Below are positions 29,640-35,760 of a stretch of DNA of 35,760 bases, piece by piece (positions within the stretch are counted from its first letter, which is position 1; each line of letters starts with the position of its first letter). The position numbers and the translations under genes were made by a program. The DNA is taken from NCBI GenBank assembly GCA_944332315.1, contig CALVJT010000004.1, positions 1 to 35,760 of the forward strand. The letters are read 5' to 3'. The stretch is from an uncultured Clostridia bacterium (lineage in GTDB: Bacteria; Bacillota; Clostridia; Christensenellales; UBA1242). The notes beneath the pieces are model-generated. The model did no database searches. It was not told the origin of the DNA and was given only the letters and a program-made list of their open reading frames with translations.

Positions 29640-30848
29640 TTAACTACCTCTTTTATCTATATTTTTTACATCGGCTACAAATGCGCCATCGTAAACATTA
29701 ACTTTAATTTCTTGCCCAATGCTGATTTCGTTAACACTTTTTATAGGTCTGTTATCTATGTTTTCGATTAAGGCGTATCCCCTACGCATAAGTGTGAGCG
29801 GATTAGATTTTTCTAGAGCTTGCGATAATAAATTAATTTTATTGTACGATTTTAGTATGTGTTCATTTACATATCTATCTAATTTTTGCATATTCAAATT
29901 GACATCGCGTTTTGCGCTTTCTATAAAATTTTTAAGAATTGAATTCATTTTTTGAATACACACATCGGCACGCCTTTTGCCTTCGCTACACTCACGCATA
30001 ATGCCATTTCGCATACGCGCAAGCATATTGTTTACTAACTTTTTATATTCCTCCACATTGGCAACAACAAGTTCTGCCGCTGCAGATGGCGTTGGTGCCC
30101 TTTTATCTGCCACAAAATCGATTATAGTAAAATCGGTTTCGTGCCCAACTGCCGATACAATTGGTGTTTGACATTCGTACACTACGCGCGCAAGTGCCTC
30201 GCTATTAAAGCAATCTAAATCCTCGCTACTACCCCCACCTCTTGCCACAATTATGACATCAAGGTTCATTTTATCTAGCTCTTTTATAGCTTTTATTATA
30301 GTTTCATCCGCCTTTAAGCCCTGCACTCTACAACCGTAGACAAACAAATTGACGCCCGAATTTCTGCGATAAGATACATTTTTTATATCTTGTAGTACTG
30401 CGCCTTGCAAACTTGTTGCTACACCTATATTTATTGCGTTATTAGGCACACTCTTTTTATGTTCTTGGTCAAAAAGTCCTTCTTTTTGCAATTTTTCTTT
30501 TAATTGTAAAAATTTTAGATACAAGGCACCCTTGCCATAAGCTATCAGATTGCGTACATTAAAATTTAGTTTACCGCCTTTAACATAGTAGTTAGGTGAA
30601 CCTTTTACAATAACGCTTTCGCCCACTTGTGGCTGAACTTGCAATCTATCGGCACCAAACATAACACAATCTATCATTGCATTTTCATCTTTTAAGGTAA
30701 AGTACGCGGTATCGCCTCGATAGAGCTTGTATGCCGAAATTTCGCCAAAAATTGAGATGTTGTGCAACATCTCCTCGCTATCAATTATTCTTTTTATATA
30801 GGTACCTAACTGCGATACCGTTATAAAGTTTTGTTCCTCGTTCATCAT
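29640..30848 (-). CDS. xseA: Exodeoxyribonuclease VII large subunit
   Basis: Catalytic subunit of the single-strand-specific exonuclease that degrades DNA into oligonucleotides. Residues 1-100 are the OB-fold DNA-binding domain (ISIFGEISAYKLYRGDTAYFTLKDENAMIDCVMF). Residues 125-300 are the catalytic core, with VARGGGSSEDLDCFN, VGHETDFTIIDFVADKRAPTPSAAAE. A long helical arm and a short C-terminal beta part (RRGYALIENIDNRPIKSV) complete it at 402 aa, within the family range. Two Met codons begin the frame; the first overlaps the nusB stop (ATGA), and AGGAGA is better spaced for the second at 30845. Confidence 0.96.
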   Translation of the reverse strand: MMNEEQNFITVSQLGTYIKRIIDSEEMLHNISIFGEISAYKLYRGDTAYFTLKDENAMIDCVMFGADRLQVQPQVGESVIVKGSPNYYVKGGKLNFNVRNLIAYGKGALYLKFLQLKEKLQKEGLFDQEHKKSVPNNAINIGVATSLQGAVLQDIKNVSYRRNSGVNLFVYGCRVQGLKADETIIKAIKELDKMNLDVIIVARGGGSSEDLDCFNSEALARVVYECQTPIVSAVGHETDFTIIDFVADKRAPTPSAAAELVVANVEEYKKLVNNMLARMRNGIMRECSEGKRRADVCIQKMNSILKNFIESAKRDVNLNMQKLDRYVNEHILKSYNKINLLSQALEKSNPLTLMRRGYALIENIDNRPIKSVNEISIGQEIKVNVYDGAFVADVKNIDKRGS

Positions 30849-31261
30849 TCTCCTACAAAATTTGCAAGTATACCATTTATAAATTTAGGGCTTTTATCGG
30901 TTGAATACTGCTTTGCCATTTCTATATATTCGTTCAAAATAACTTTAGGTGGTGCCGATTTTAGGTAGTTCATTTCGGCTACAGCCATAAGCAAAAGGCA
31001 TTTATCTACTTTATATACCCTGTGCCATTCGTACCCTTTTAGCTTTTCGCTTATTTGATTGATAATATCTTGCTTATTATTTATAGCGCTGTTGTATAAC
31101 GACTTGATAAATTCATTATCTGCGGGTAAAACCTCGCTATTTGTTGCGCTTATAATTTCCTGCAACAAATCTTGCAAGGTGGTAGCATAATCAAAGTTTG
31201 CGTTATCTAGTGATGAAAAAACTAGCTTCATCGTAATTTCTCTGCATTCGTGGCGCGTCAT
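30845..31261 (-). CDS. nusB: Transcription antitermination protein NusB
   Basis: With NusE (S10) it binds boxA of rRNA leaders and supports antitermination. The 138 aa match the all-helical family: TRHECREITMKLVFSSLDNANFD (residues 2-24, arginine-rich N-terminus), the middle helices with FIKSLYNSAINNKQDI, and the C-terminal YKVDKCLLLMAVAEMNYLKSAPPKVILNEYIEMAKQYSTDKSPKFINGIL signature region read in pieces. Its start is one base after the asp23 stop, and it overlaps xseA by four bases. Confidence 0.95.
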   Translation of the reverse strand: MTRHECREITMKLVFSSLDNANFDYATTLQDLLQEIISATNSEVLPADNEFIKSLYNSAINNKQDIINQISEKLKGYEWHRVYKVDKCLLLMAVAEMNYLKSAPPKVILNEYIEMAKQYSTDKSPKFINGILANFVGE

Positions 31262-31262
31262 A

Positions 31263-31637
31263 CTATTCCCTCTCTAGGTTAGAAAAATCGACATCCACTA
31301 TGTTTATGTTGACTTCCTTTACTTTTACATTCATCATACTTTGCACTGCGGTGCGGATATTTTCTTGAATACGCCAAGCAATATCTCTTACATTTGCGCT
31401 AGATAAAATGTTTATATAAACATCTATAGTAACTTCATCTCCGTTTGTAGAAACTTTAACGCCATTATCATTTTTACCGCGAATTAACTTTATGATAGGG
31501 TTTTGGCTGGTTTTACTCATAGAAACAACACCATTAATTTCTTTTGTAGCCAAAGATATAATGGACTTTATTATGTCCTTATTATACATAACCTTGCCAG
31601 CCATTCTTTCTTCAACATCTTCTTGAATTTCTGCCAT
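31263..31637 (-). CDS. Asp23/Gls24 family envelope stress response protein
   Basis: A 124-aa member of the Asp23 (DUF322) family, small soluble proteins often anchored at the membrane by partners and linked to envelope stress. Typical motifs: MYNKDIIKSIISLATKEINGVVSM (residues 18-41), DGDEVTIDVYIN-like strand (NGDEVTIDVYINILSSANV), and IQENIRTAVQSMMNVKVKEVNINIVDVDF at the end. In Clostridia this gene commonly precedes nusB, as here. AAGGAG lies before the ATG, behind a good sigma-A promoter. Confidence 0.92.
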   Translation of the reverse strand: MAEIQEDVEERMAGKVMYNKDIIKSIISLATKEINGVVSMSKTSQNPIIKLIRGKNDNGVKVSTNGDEVTIDVYINILSSANVRDIAWRIQENIRTAVQSMMNVKVKEVNINIVDVDFSNLERE

Positions 31638-31658
31638 AATTAACTCCTTATTTATTGT

Positions 31659-31687
31659 ATTATATCATATTAATTTTTATTTATCAA
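31659..31687 (-). promoter_or_regulatory. Sigma-A promoter of asp23-nusB-xseA-xseB
   Basis: On the minus strand TTGATA, 17 bases, TATAAT with upstream TGA (extended -10), 21 bases before the ATG at 31637. Confidence 0.8.
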
Positions 31688-31728
31688 ATATTTGATAAAA
31701 TTCTTTTATATTTTGTTGCTTTTTTTAC

Positions 31729-31757
31729 TTGACTTTGCAAACATTATATTTTATGAT
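31729..31757 (+). promoter_or_regulatory. Promoter of the lipoprotein gene, predicted leaderless
   Basis: TTGACT, 17 bases, TATGAT; the -10 ends six bases before the ATG at 31764. The geometry and -35 are identical to the dusB promoter. No ribosome binding site is present. Confidence 0.65.
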
Positions 31758-31763
31758 TTAACT

Positions 31764-32594
31764 ATGAATTATAAATTACTTTTTGTGCTTATATTGCCTG
31801 TGCTATTTTTGGCACTAACCTCGTGCTCTACGCCGATTGTACTCAATGATAAATCTGCTGTGCAGGGTGTATGGTGGTGGGATGACTCATTAGACTATTC
31901 GTTTTTAGAGTTTGCTCACGAAAACGGCATTGATGAAATTTACTACTGCGATTCTAGCTTTGATGCGGATACCGAAAGCTTTATACAAAAATCAAATGCC
32001 TTAGGTATTAATGTTTACTTTTTGTGTGGAGAATATCAGTGGATAGAAAATAGAGATAGTTTTGATAGTTTAATATCCTGCTATATTGAATTTCAAAAAA
32101 ATCATACCTATATTTTTGAGGGTGTGCATTTAGATGTAGAGCCACACCAACATCCACAGTTCGAACAAAGGCGCACCGAACTAATTATCGAGTACATTAA
32201 TTTTATTTTGCAAACTACAAGCAACTATCCAAACATAAAATTTGATGCCGATATCCCCTTCTGGCTCGATGATATAATAACAGTTGATGGCCAAACAAAA
32301 GAGGCTTACAAATTTTTGATAGATTATTGCAATCGTACTTTTATTATGAGTTATAGAGATACTGCGCAAGGCATATATGATGTTGCAAAGGATGAGTTAG
32401 AATATGCAAAAACAGTGAATAAAATGCTGTTTTTAGGAGTAGAAACTGGGGATGAAGAGGATGTTGTTACCTTTGCGCAGGAAAACAAAAAGTATATGTA
32501 TGACGAGCTTAAAAAATTATACAATTTAGTTGATTATAACTATGGATTAAGCATACACCACATAAAATCGTGGTATGAGTTAAAAAGTGATTGA
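31764..32594 (+). CDS. Lipoprotein with a TIM-barrel-like hydrolase domain
   Basis: The ATG at 31764 gives 276 aa with a lipoprotein signal peptide: MNYKLLFVLILPVLFLALTSC, lipobox ALTSC, Cys21 as the lipidated residue. An in-frame TTG 24 codons earlier would add a second hydrophobic stretch and lies upstream of the promoter. The mature part alternates strands and helices: VQGVWWWDDSL, FAHENGIDEIYYCDSS, LGINVYFLCGEYQW, FEGVHLDVEPHQHP (residues 118-131, with His122, Asp124 and Glu126), IKFDADIPFWLDD, FIMSYRDTAQG, MLFLGVETG and YGLSIHHIKSWYEL. This order suggests an (alpha/beta)8 barrel with an acidic active site like that of glycoside hydrolases. I cannot name the family. Located outside the cytoplasmic membrane. 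Confidence 0.8.
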   Translation: MNYKLLFVLILPVLFLALTSCSTPIVLNDKSAVQGVWWWDDSLDYSFLEFAHENGIDEIYYCDSSFDADTESFIQKSNALGINVYFLCGEYQWIENRDSFDSLISCYIEFQKNHTYIFEGVHLDVEPHQHPQFEQRRTELIIEYINFILQTTSNYPNIKFDADIPFWLDDIITVDGQTKEAYKFLIDYCNRTFIMSYRDTAQGIYDVAKDELEYAKTVNKMLFLGVETGDEEDVVTFAQENKKYMYDELKKLYNLVDYNYGLSIHHIKSWYELKSD

Positions 32595-32671
32595 CAAACA
32601 GTTAAGAGTTAATAAACTTAATTCATAAATATAAATTCTATTAAGTTTTGAAAAAATAGAACAATAAAAAA

Positions 32672-32752
32672 AATCTTTATTATTAATGGTGGTATAGTAA
32701 GTTATATATTCAGGCTTTGCTAAGCTAACTCTCCTACCCCGACAAAAATTTA
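32672..32752 (+). repeat. Dispersed intergenic repeat, copy I
   Basis: Forward copy with a clear left end (CTTTATTATTAATGGTGG, as in copy A), the GGTATAGTAAGTTATATATTC segment, core GGCTTTGCTAAGCT and right arm CTACCCCGAC. The second TTTGCTAA and the outer right end are missing. It lies between the convergent lipoprotein gene and tRNA-Leu. Confidence 0.75.
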
Positions 32753-32840
32753 TTAAAAATTCGTTAGAAATCTTAAATTCCACATAACAAATTCCAGCTA
32801 AAACATATAAATACATGTTTTTGCCTAAATTGTGCCTAAA

Positions 32841-32898
32841 ACAAAAAAGAACACCATATATAAGTATTTCGATATTTTCAAACATACTACATATGGTG
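32841..32898 (-). terminator. Terminator of tRNA-Leu
   Basis: CACCATAT at 32852 pairs with ATATGGTG at 32891, with an inner AGTAT/ATACT stem and an A/T-rich loop. On the minus strand TTCTTTTTTG follows. It ends 12 bases past the tRNA. Confidence 0.75.
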
Positions 32899-32909
32899 CT
32901 TTTATTTAG

Positions 32910-32996
32910 TGGTGCCGAAGGTGGGACTTGAACCCACATGAAGTTGCCCTCGCAAGATTTTGAGTCTTGTGCGTCTGCCAATTCCGCCACTTCGGC
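32910..32996 (-). tRNA. tRNA-Leu (anticodon CAA)
   Basis: The 87-base minus-strand transcript has the acceptor stem GCCGAAG/CTTCGGC, discriminator A and an encoded CCA. The anticodon arm is CAAGA, loop CTCAAAA, TCTTG, giving anticodon CAA for UUG codons. The long variable arm (CGAGGGCAACTTCATG region) is typical of class II tRNAs, and the T arm is TGGG-TTCAAGT-CCCA. It is a single tRNA gene with its own terminator. Confidence 0.95.
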
Positions 32997-33166
32997 TTAA
33001 CAAAGTTAATATTATCATATTTTTTTATAAAAAGCAAGTATTTTTAGAAAAAATGTAAAAAATATACTTAATATTTTATTATTTTTTGTGTGGCTTTATA
33101 AATTAGCTATTCTCGTAAACTCAATTACATAGTTGATATTTTTATTAAAAACTTTATTTATTGTAA

Positions 33167-33194
33167 TTGTATTTAGTCAATTTTATGCTATAAT
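33167..33194 (+). promoter_or_regulatory. Extended -10 promoter of polA
   Basis: TTGTAT, 16 bases, TATAAT preceded by TGC (extended -10), 22 bases before the GTG start. The rest of the 32997-33166 spacer between tRNA-Leu and polA is A/T-rich with no other feature. Confidence 0.75.
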
Positions 33195-33216
33195 ACTTTT
33201 ATAAAGTGAGGATATT

Positions 33217-35757
33217 GTGGATTTTATTATAATAGATGGCAATTCGCTTGCCAATCGTGCATTCTATGCAATGCCACCTTTGAAAAATAAAAATGGTTTA
33301 GTATGCAATGCCATTTTTGGTTTTTGCAACATTTTAGTTAAGTTGATTACCGAAAACAAGCCTAAATACTTTGCCGTTGCTTTTGATGCGCACTCCCCTA
33401 CTTTTAGGCACAAAAAGTACCCAGATTACAAGGCGGGGCGCAATGCTATGCCAGAGGATTTAGTAACGCAGATGCCACTGCTACAAGATTTACTGAGGCT
33501 TATGAACATTGATGTTTTGATAAAAGACGGAATTGAGGCGGATGACATTGTGGGCACGCTTGCAAAGCGCTTTGATTTAGATACTGTTATAGTTTCGGGA
33601 GATAAAGATTTACTGCAGTTGATTGATGATAAAACTACCGTTTGGCTTACAAAAAAAGGCATTAGCGAAACTGAAGTATTTGATGCGCAACATTTTAGGG
33701 ATGTTTATGGGTTTGAACCCAAAAATATGGTGGACTTAAAGGCTATGATGGGCGATTCGAGTGACAACATCCCCGGTATTGTAGGTGTTGGCGAAAAGAC
33801 GGCGCTTGAATTTATGCACGAATTTGGCTCGCTTGATGGGCTATATTCGCACATAGACCAAATTAAAGGAGCAAAGCAAGCTAAAGTTGTTAATGGCAAA
33901 GAGCTTGCATATTTGAGCTACGAGCTTGCTACTATTGATACAAATGCTGATATAGAGTGTACATTAGATGATTTGAAATACGAATTTCCATTTAGTGCAG
34001 ATGTACAAAAAAAGTTTGCCGAATATGAATTTTCCTCGTTATTAAAAAGGAACATTTTTTCCGAAAACGCTAAATTAGAAAACACTAGCATCGTAAACCG
34101 CAAAGTAACCGAGGTTAGCACTTTGGGCGAACTTGAAAACATCATAAAAAGCAACAAGGCACCTAAAAGATTTTGTTGCCACTACGAAAAGTACTATGAT
34201 GCTTTTCATTTTGCCTTTAACATTGAGCAGGACTATTACTTTATTACGCAAAAGATTGGAGAGCACACAGCCGAATTTATACAAAAACTTAAACCTTATA
34301 TAGAAAATGACCAAATTGCTAAAACCTACTTTCAGTACAAAAAGCAAAAACGCTATTTGTATGATTGGGGTGTAGACATAAATATGCCTTGCTTTGATGT
34401 ATCGCTGGCGCAATACCTTGTAGATTCCTCGGTTCGTTTTGATATTATAGATAAAGCATTTGACTACTTGGGGCTAGATATAAAAGCAATGGCTTCTGGC
34501 ATACTGCAAGCACAAGATATTATTGAACCCCAATTAGATGAAAACCTTAAAAGACTATATAGCGAAATTGAACTTAAACTCGAGGATGTGCTTTTTAGGA
34601 TGGAAATAGAAGGCATAAAAGTAGATAGAAAAACTTTGGTTGAACTGTCTAATCACTTTTCTAAACAAGTAGATGAAATTGCTGATGCAATTTTTGAGAT
34701 GGCTGGCGAAAAATTTAATGTAAATTCTACAAAGCAACTGGCAGAGATACTGTTTGATAAACTACAAATACCTATACCTAAAGGTAAAAAACGCTCCACA
34801 AATGTAGAAATGTTGCAGGAAATTGAGTACGCGCACCCTATTGTTCCCCTACTAATGCGATACCGCAAAGTATCCAAAATTGTAAGCACATACCTTGATG
34901 GATTGATACCGCATTTAGATAAAAATGACATTGTTCACACCGAATTTAATCAAACTATGGCTACTACTGGCAGACTTTCGAGCCTTAACCCCAATTTGCA
35001 AAACATTCCTACGCGTGATGAGGAAGGCAGGAGTTTGCGCAAAATGTTTATTTGTAAAAAGCCCGAAAATGTGTTTGTATCTGCCGACTATAGCCAGATA
35101 GAACTGCGCTTGCTTGCCCATTATAGCAATGATGAGCATTTAGTAAATGCATTTTTGACTAATCACGATATACATCAATACACTGCAAGCCAAATATTTA
35201 ATGTGGATATAAATGATGTTACAGATGATATGCGCCGTATTGCTAAAACTGTAAATTTTGGCATTATTTATGGTATTAGTGATTATGGCCTTGCGCAATC
35301 TTTAAATATGCCACGCGCGCAAGCAAAGGCTTTTATTGAAAAGTACTTTGATAGATACAATGGCGTAAAAACATATATGGCAGAATGTGTGGAAAAGGCA
35401 AAACAAGATGGCTATGTTCTAACTATGTTTGGCAGAAAAAGGTATGTGCCCGAACTGCAATCTAAAAACAAAAACATACAAAAGTTTGGCGAACGCATTG
35501 CTATGAACACTCCCCTTCAAGGCACCGAGAGCGACATTATAAAAATTGCTATGATTCAAGTAGATGAACAGTTGCGAAAACGAAATTTGCAAAGCAAAAT
35601 GATATTGCAAATTCACGATGAACTTATGCTGGAATGCCCTGAAAATGAGGTGACGGAAGTTAGCAAATTGCTAAAGCAAATTATGGAAAATGTTGTGCAC
35701 CTTAATGTGCCACTAACAGTAAATATTTCTGTAGGCAAAACTTGGTACGATGTTTAG
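33217..35757 (+). CDS. polA: DNA polymerase I
   Basis: Gap-filling and primer-removing polymerase of 846 aa, complete in the window. It starts at a GTG with GTGAGG five bases upstream. Residues 1-260 are the 5'-3' exonuclease (IDGNSLANRAFYAMP, AFDAHSPTFRHKKYPDYKAGR, GIEADDIVGTLA, SGDKDLLQL, GDSSDNIPGIVGVGEKTA). Residues 290-450 occupy the 3'-5' exonuclease domain, but the FDTET metal site is replaced by FCCHYEKYY, so proofreading is probably absent, as in Bacillus and Thermus enzymes. Residues 460-846 are the polymerase: RLSSLNPNLQNIPTR, motif A VSADYSQIELRLLAHYS, motif B RRIAKTVNFGIIYG, motif C QIHDELMLECP. Confidence 0.98.
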   Translation: MDFIIIDGNSLANRAFYAMPPLKNKNGLVCNAIFGFCNILVKLITENKPKYFAVAFDAHSPTFRHKKYPDYKAGRNAMPEDLVTQMPLLQDLLRLMNIDVLIKDGIEADDIVGTLAKRFDLDTVIVSGDKDLLQLIDDKTTVWLTKKGISETEVFDAQHFRDVYGFEPKNMVDLKAMMGDSSDNIPGIVGVGEKTALEFMHEFGSLDGLYSHIDQIKGAKQAKVVNGKELAYLSYELATIDTNADIECTLDDLKYEFPFSADVQKKFAEYEFSSLLKRNIFSENAKLENTSIVNRKVTEVSTLGELENIIKSNKAPKRFCCHYEKYYDAFHFAFNIEQDYYFITQKIGEHTAEFIQKLKPYIENDQIAKTYFQYKKQKRYLYDWGVDINMPCFDVSLAQYLVDSSVRFDIIDKAFDYLGLDIKAMASGILQAQDIIEPQLDENLKRLYSEIELKLEDVLFRMEIEGIKVDRKTLVELSNHFSKQVDEIADAIFEMAGEKFNVNSTKQLAEILFDKLQIPIPKGKKRSTNVEMLQEIEYAHPIVPLLMRYRKVSKIVSTYLDGLIPHLDKNDIVHTEFNQTMATTGRLSSLNPNLQNIPTRDEEGRSLRKMFICKKPENVFVSADYSQIELRLLAHYSNDEHLVNAFLTNHDIHQYTASQIFNVDINDVTDDMRRIAKTVNFGIIYGISDYGLAQSLNMPRAQAKAFIEKYFDRYNGVKTYMAECVEKAKQDGYVLTMFGRKRYVPELQSKNKNIQKFGERIAMNTPLQGTESDIIKIAMIQVDEQLRKRNLQSKMILQIHDELMLECPENEVTEVSKLLKQIMENVVHLNVPLTVNISVGKTWYDV

Positions 35758-35760
35758 TTT

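Noticed and set aside
170-32752. Integron attC sites or gene cassettes
   Set aside because: The repeat ends are GGTTCT and AGAACC without the GTTRRRY/RYYYAAC core boxes, both orientations occur, and they flank ordinary housekeeping operons with their own promoters.
1-35760. Reassigned UGA codon (mycoplasma-like code)
   Set aside because: TGA closes plsX, nusB, dihydroxyacetone-pathway neighbours and the lipoprotein gene at expected lengths, and no in-frame TGA occurs in conserved genes.

Overview
The window is about 36 kb of AT-rich, densely coding bacterial chromosome. Gene content points to an endospore-former-type Firmicute, most likely an uncultured member of the Clostridia. The signs are SpoVT and a SpoVB-family flippase side by side, an Asp23-nusB-xseA-xseB run, a plsX-rnc-smc-ftsY run, AGGAG-type ribosome binding sites and sigma-A promoters, many with an extended -10. 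TGA acts as a stop (plsX and nusB, for example), so the code is standard. Nearly all genes are housekeeping, and I see no prophage, CRISPR array or transposase.

Layout. 1-632: an edge fragment with a terminator, one dispersed repeat and a large hairpin. 633-2206 (+): an orphan gene, then a two-gene unit of a histidine-phosphatase-like protein and a small unknown protein. 2528-8365 (-): one probable operon in the order Na/Pi cotransporter, pgk, tpiA, gpmI, a small membrane protein and a YfcE/MJ0936-type phosphodiesterase. 8561-9481 (+): a DusB-type dihydrouridine synthase, apparently leaderless. 10150-12429 (-): two HU genes and a SpoVB-type flippase. 12544-13059 (+): spoVT. 13660-20424 (-): plsX-rnc-smc-ftsY. 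20625-21663 (-): an eroded ABC-ATPase coupled to a PucR-type helix-turn-helix protein. 21873-23051 (+): a PLP enzyme of the alpha-oxoamine synthase family that reads like serine palmitoyltransferase. 23475-26634 (-): comEC, holA. 26828-29009 (+): an unrecognised gene pair behind a perfect sigma-A promoter; the second protein has a Ser/Thr/Ala/Glu/Pro low-complexity centre. 29379-31637 (-): asp23-nusB-xseA-xseB. 31764-32594 (+): a lipoprotein with a TIM-barrel-like acidic motif, apparently leaderless. 32910-32996 (-): tRNA-Leu(CAA). 33217-35757 (+): complete polA.

The most distinctive feature is not a gene. A roughly 75-105 bp imperfectly palindromic repeat occurs nine times (170, 1304, 9835, 10019, 13362, 20525, 23065, 29147, 32672). 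Its ends are inverted GGTTCT...AGAACC, it has inner GGGGTA/TACCCC arms, and a TTTGCTAA motif often occurs twice in the middle. All copies are intergenic. Five of the six convergent gene junctions carry one and none lies in a divergent promoter region. A second, shorter palindrome built on GAATACAC/GTGTATTC accompanies it at several of the same junctions. This looks like a MITE- or REPIN-like, or structured-RNA, repeat family.

The other points worth following are the unrecognised gene pair, the ABC-ATPase-like protein that keeps only its Walker A, the SPT-like enzyme, two leaderless transcripts with identical promoter geometry, and a ComEC whose C-terminal metallo-beta-lactamase-like site appears to be lost.
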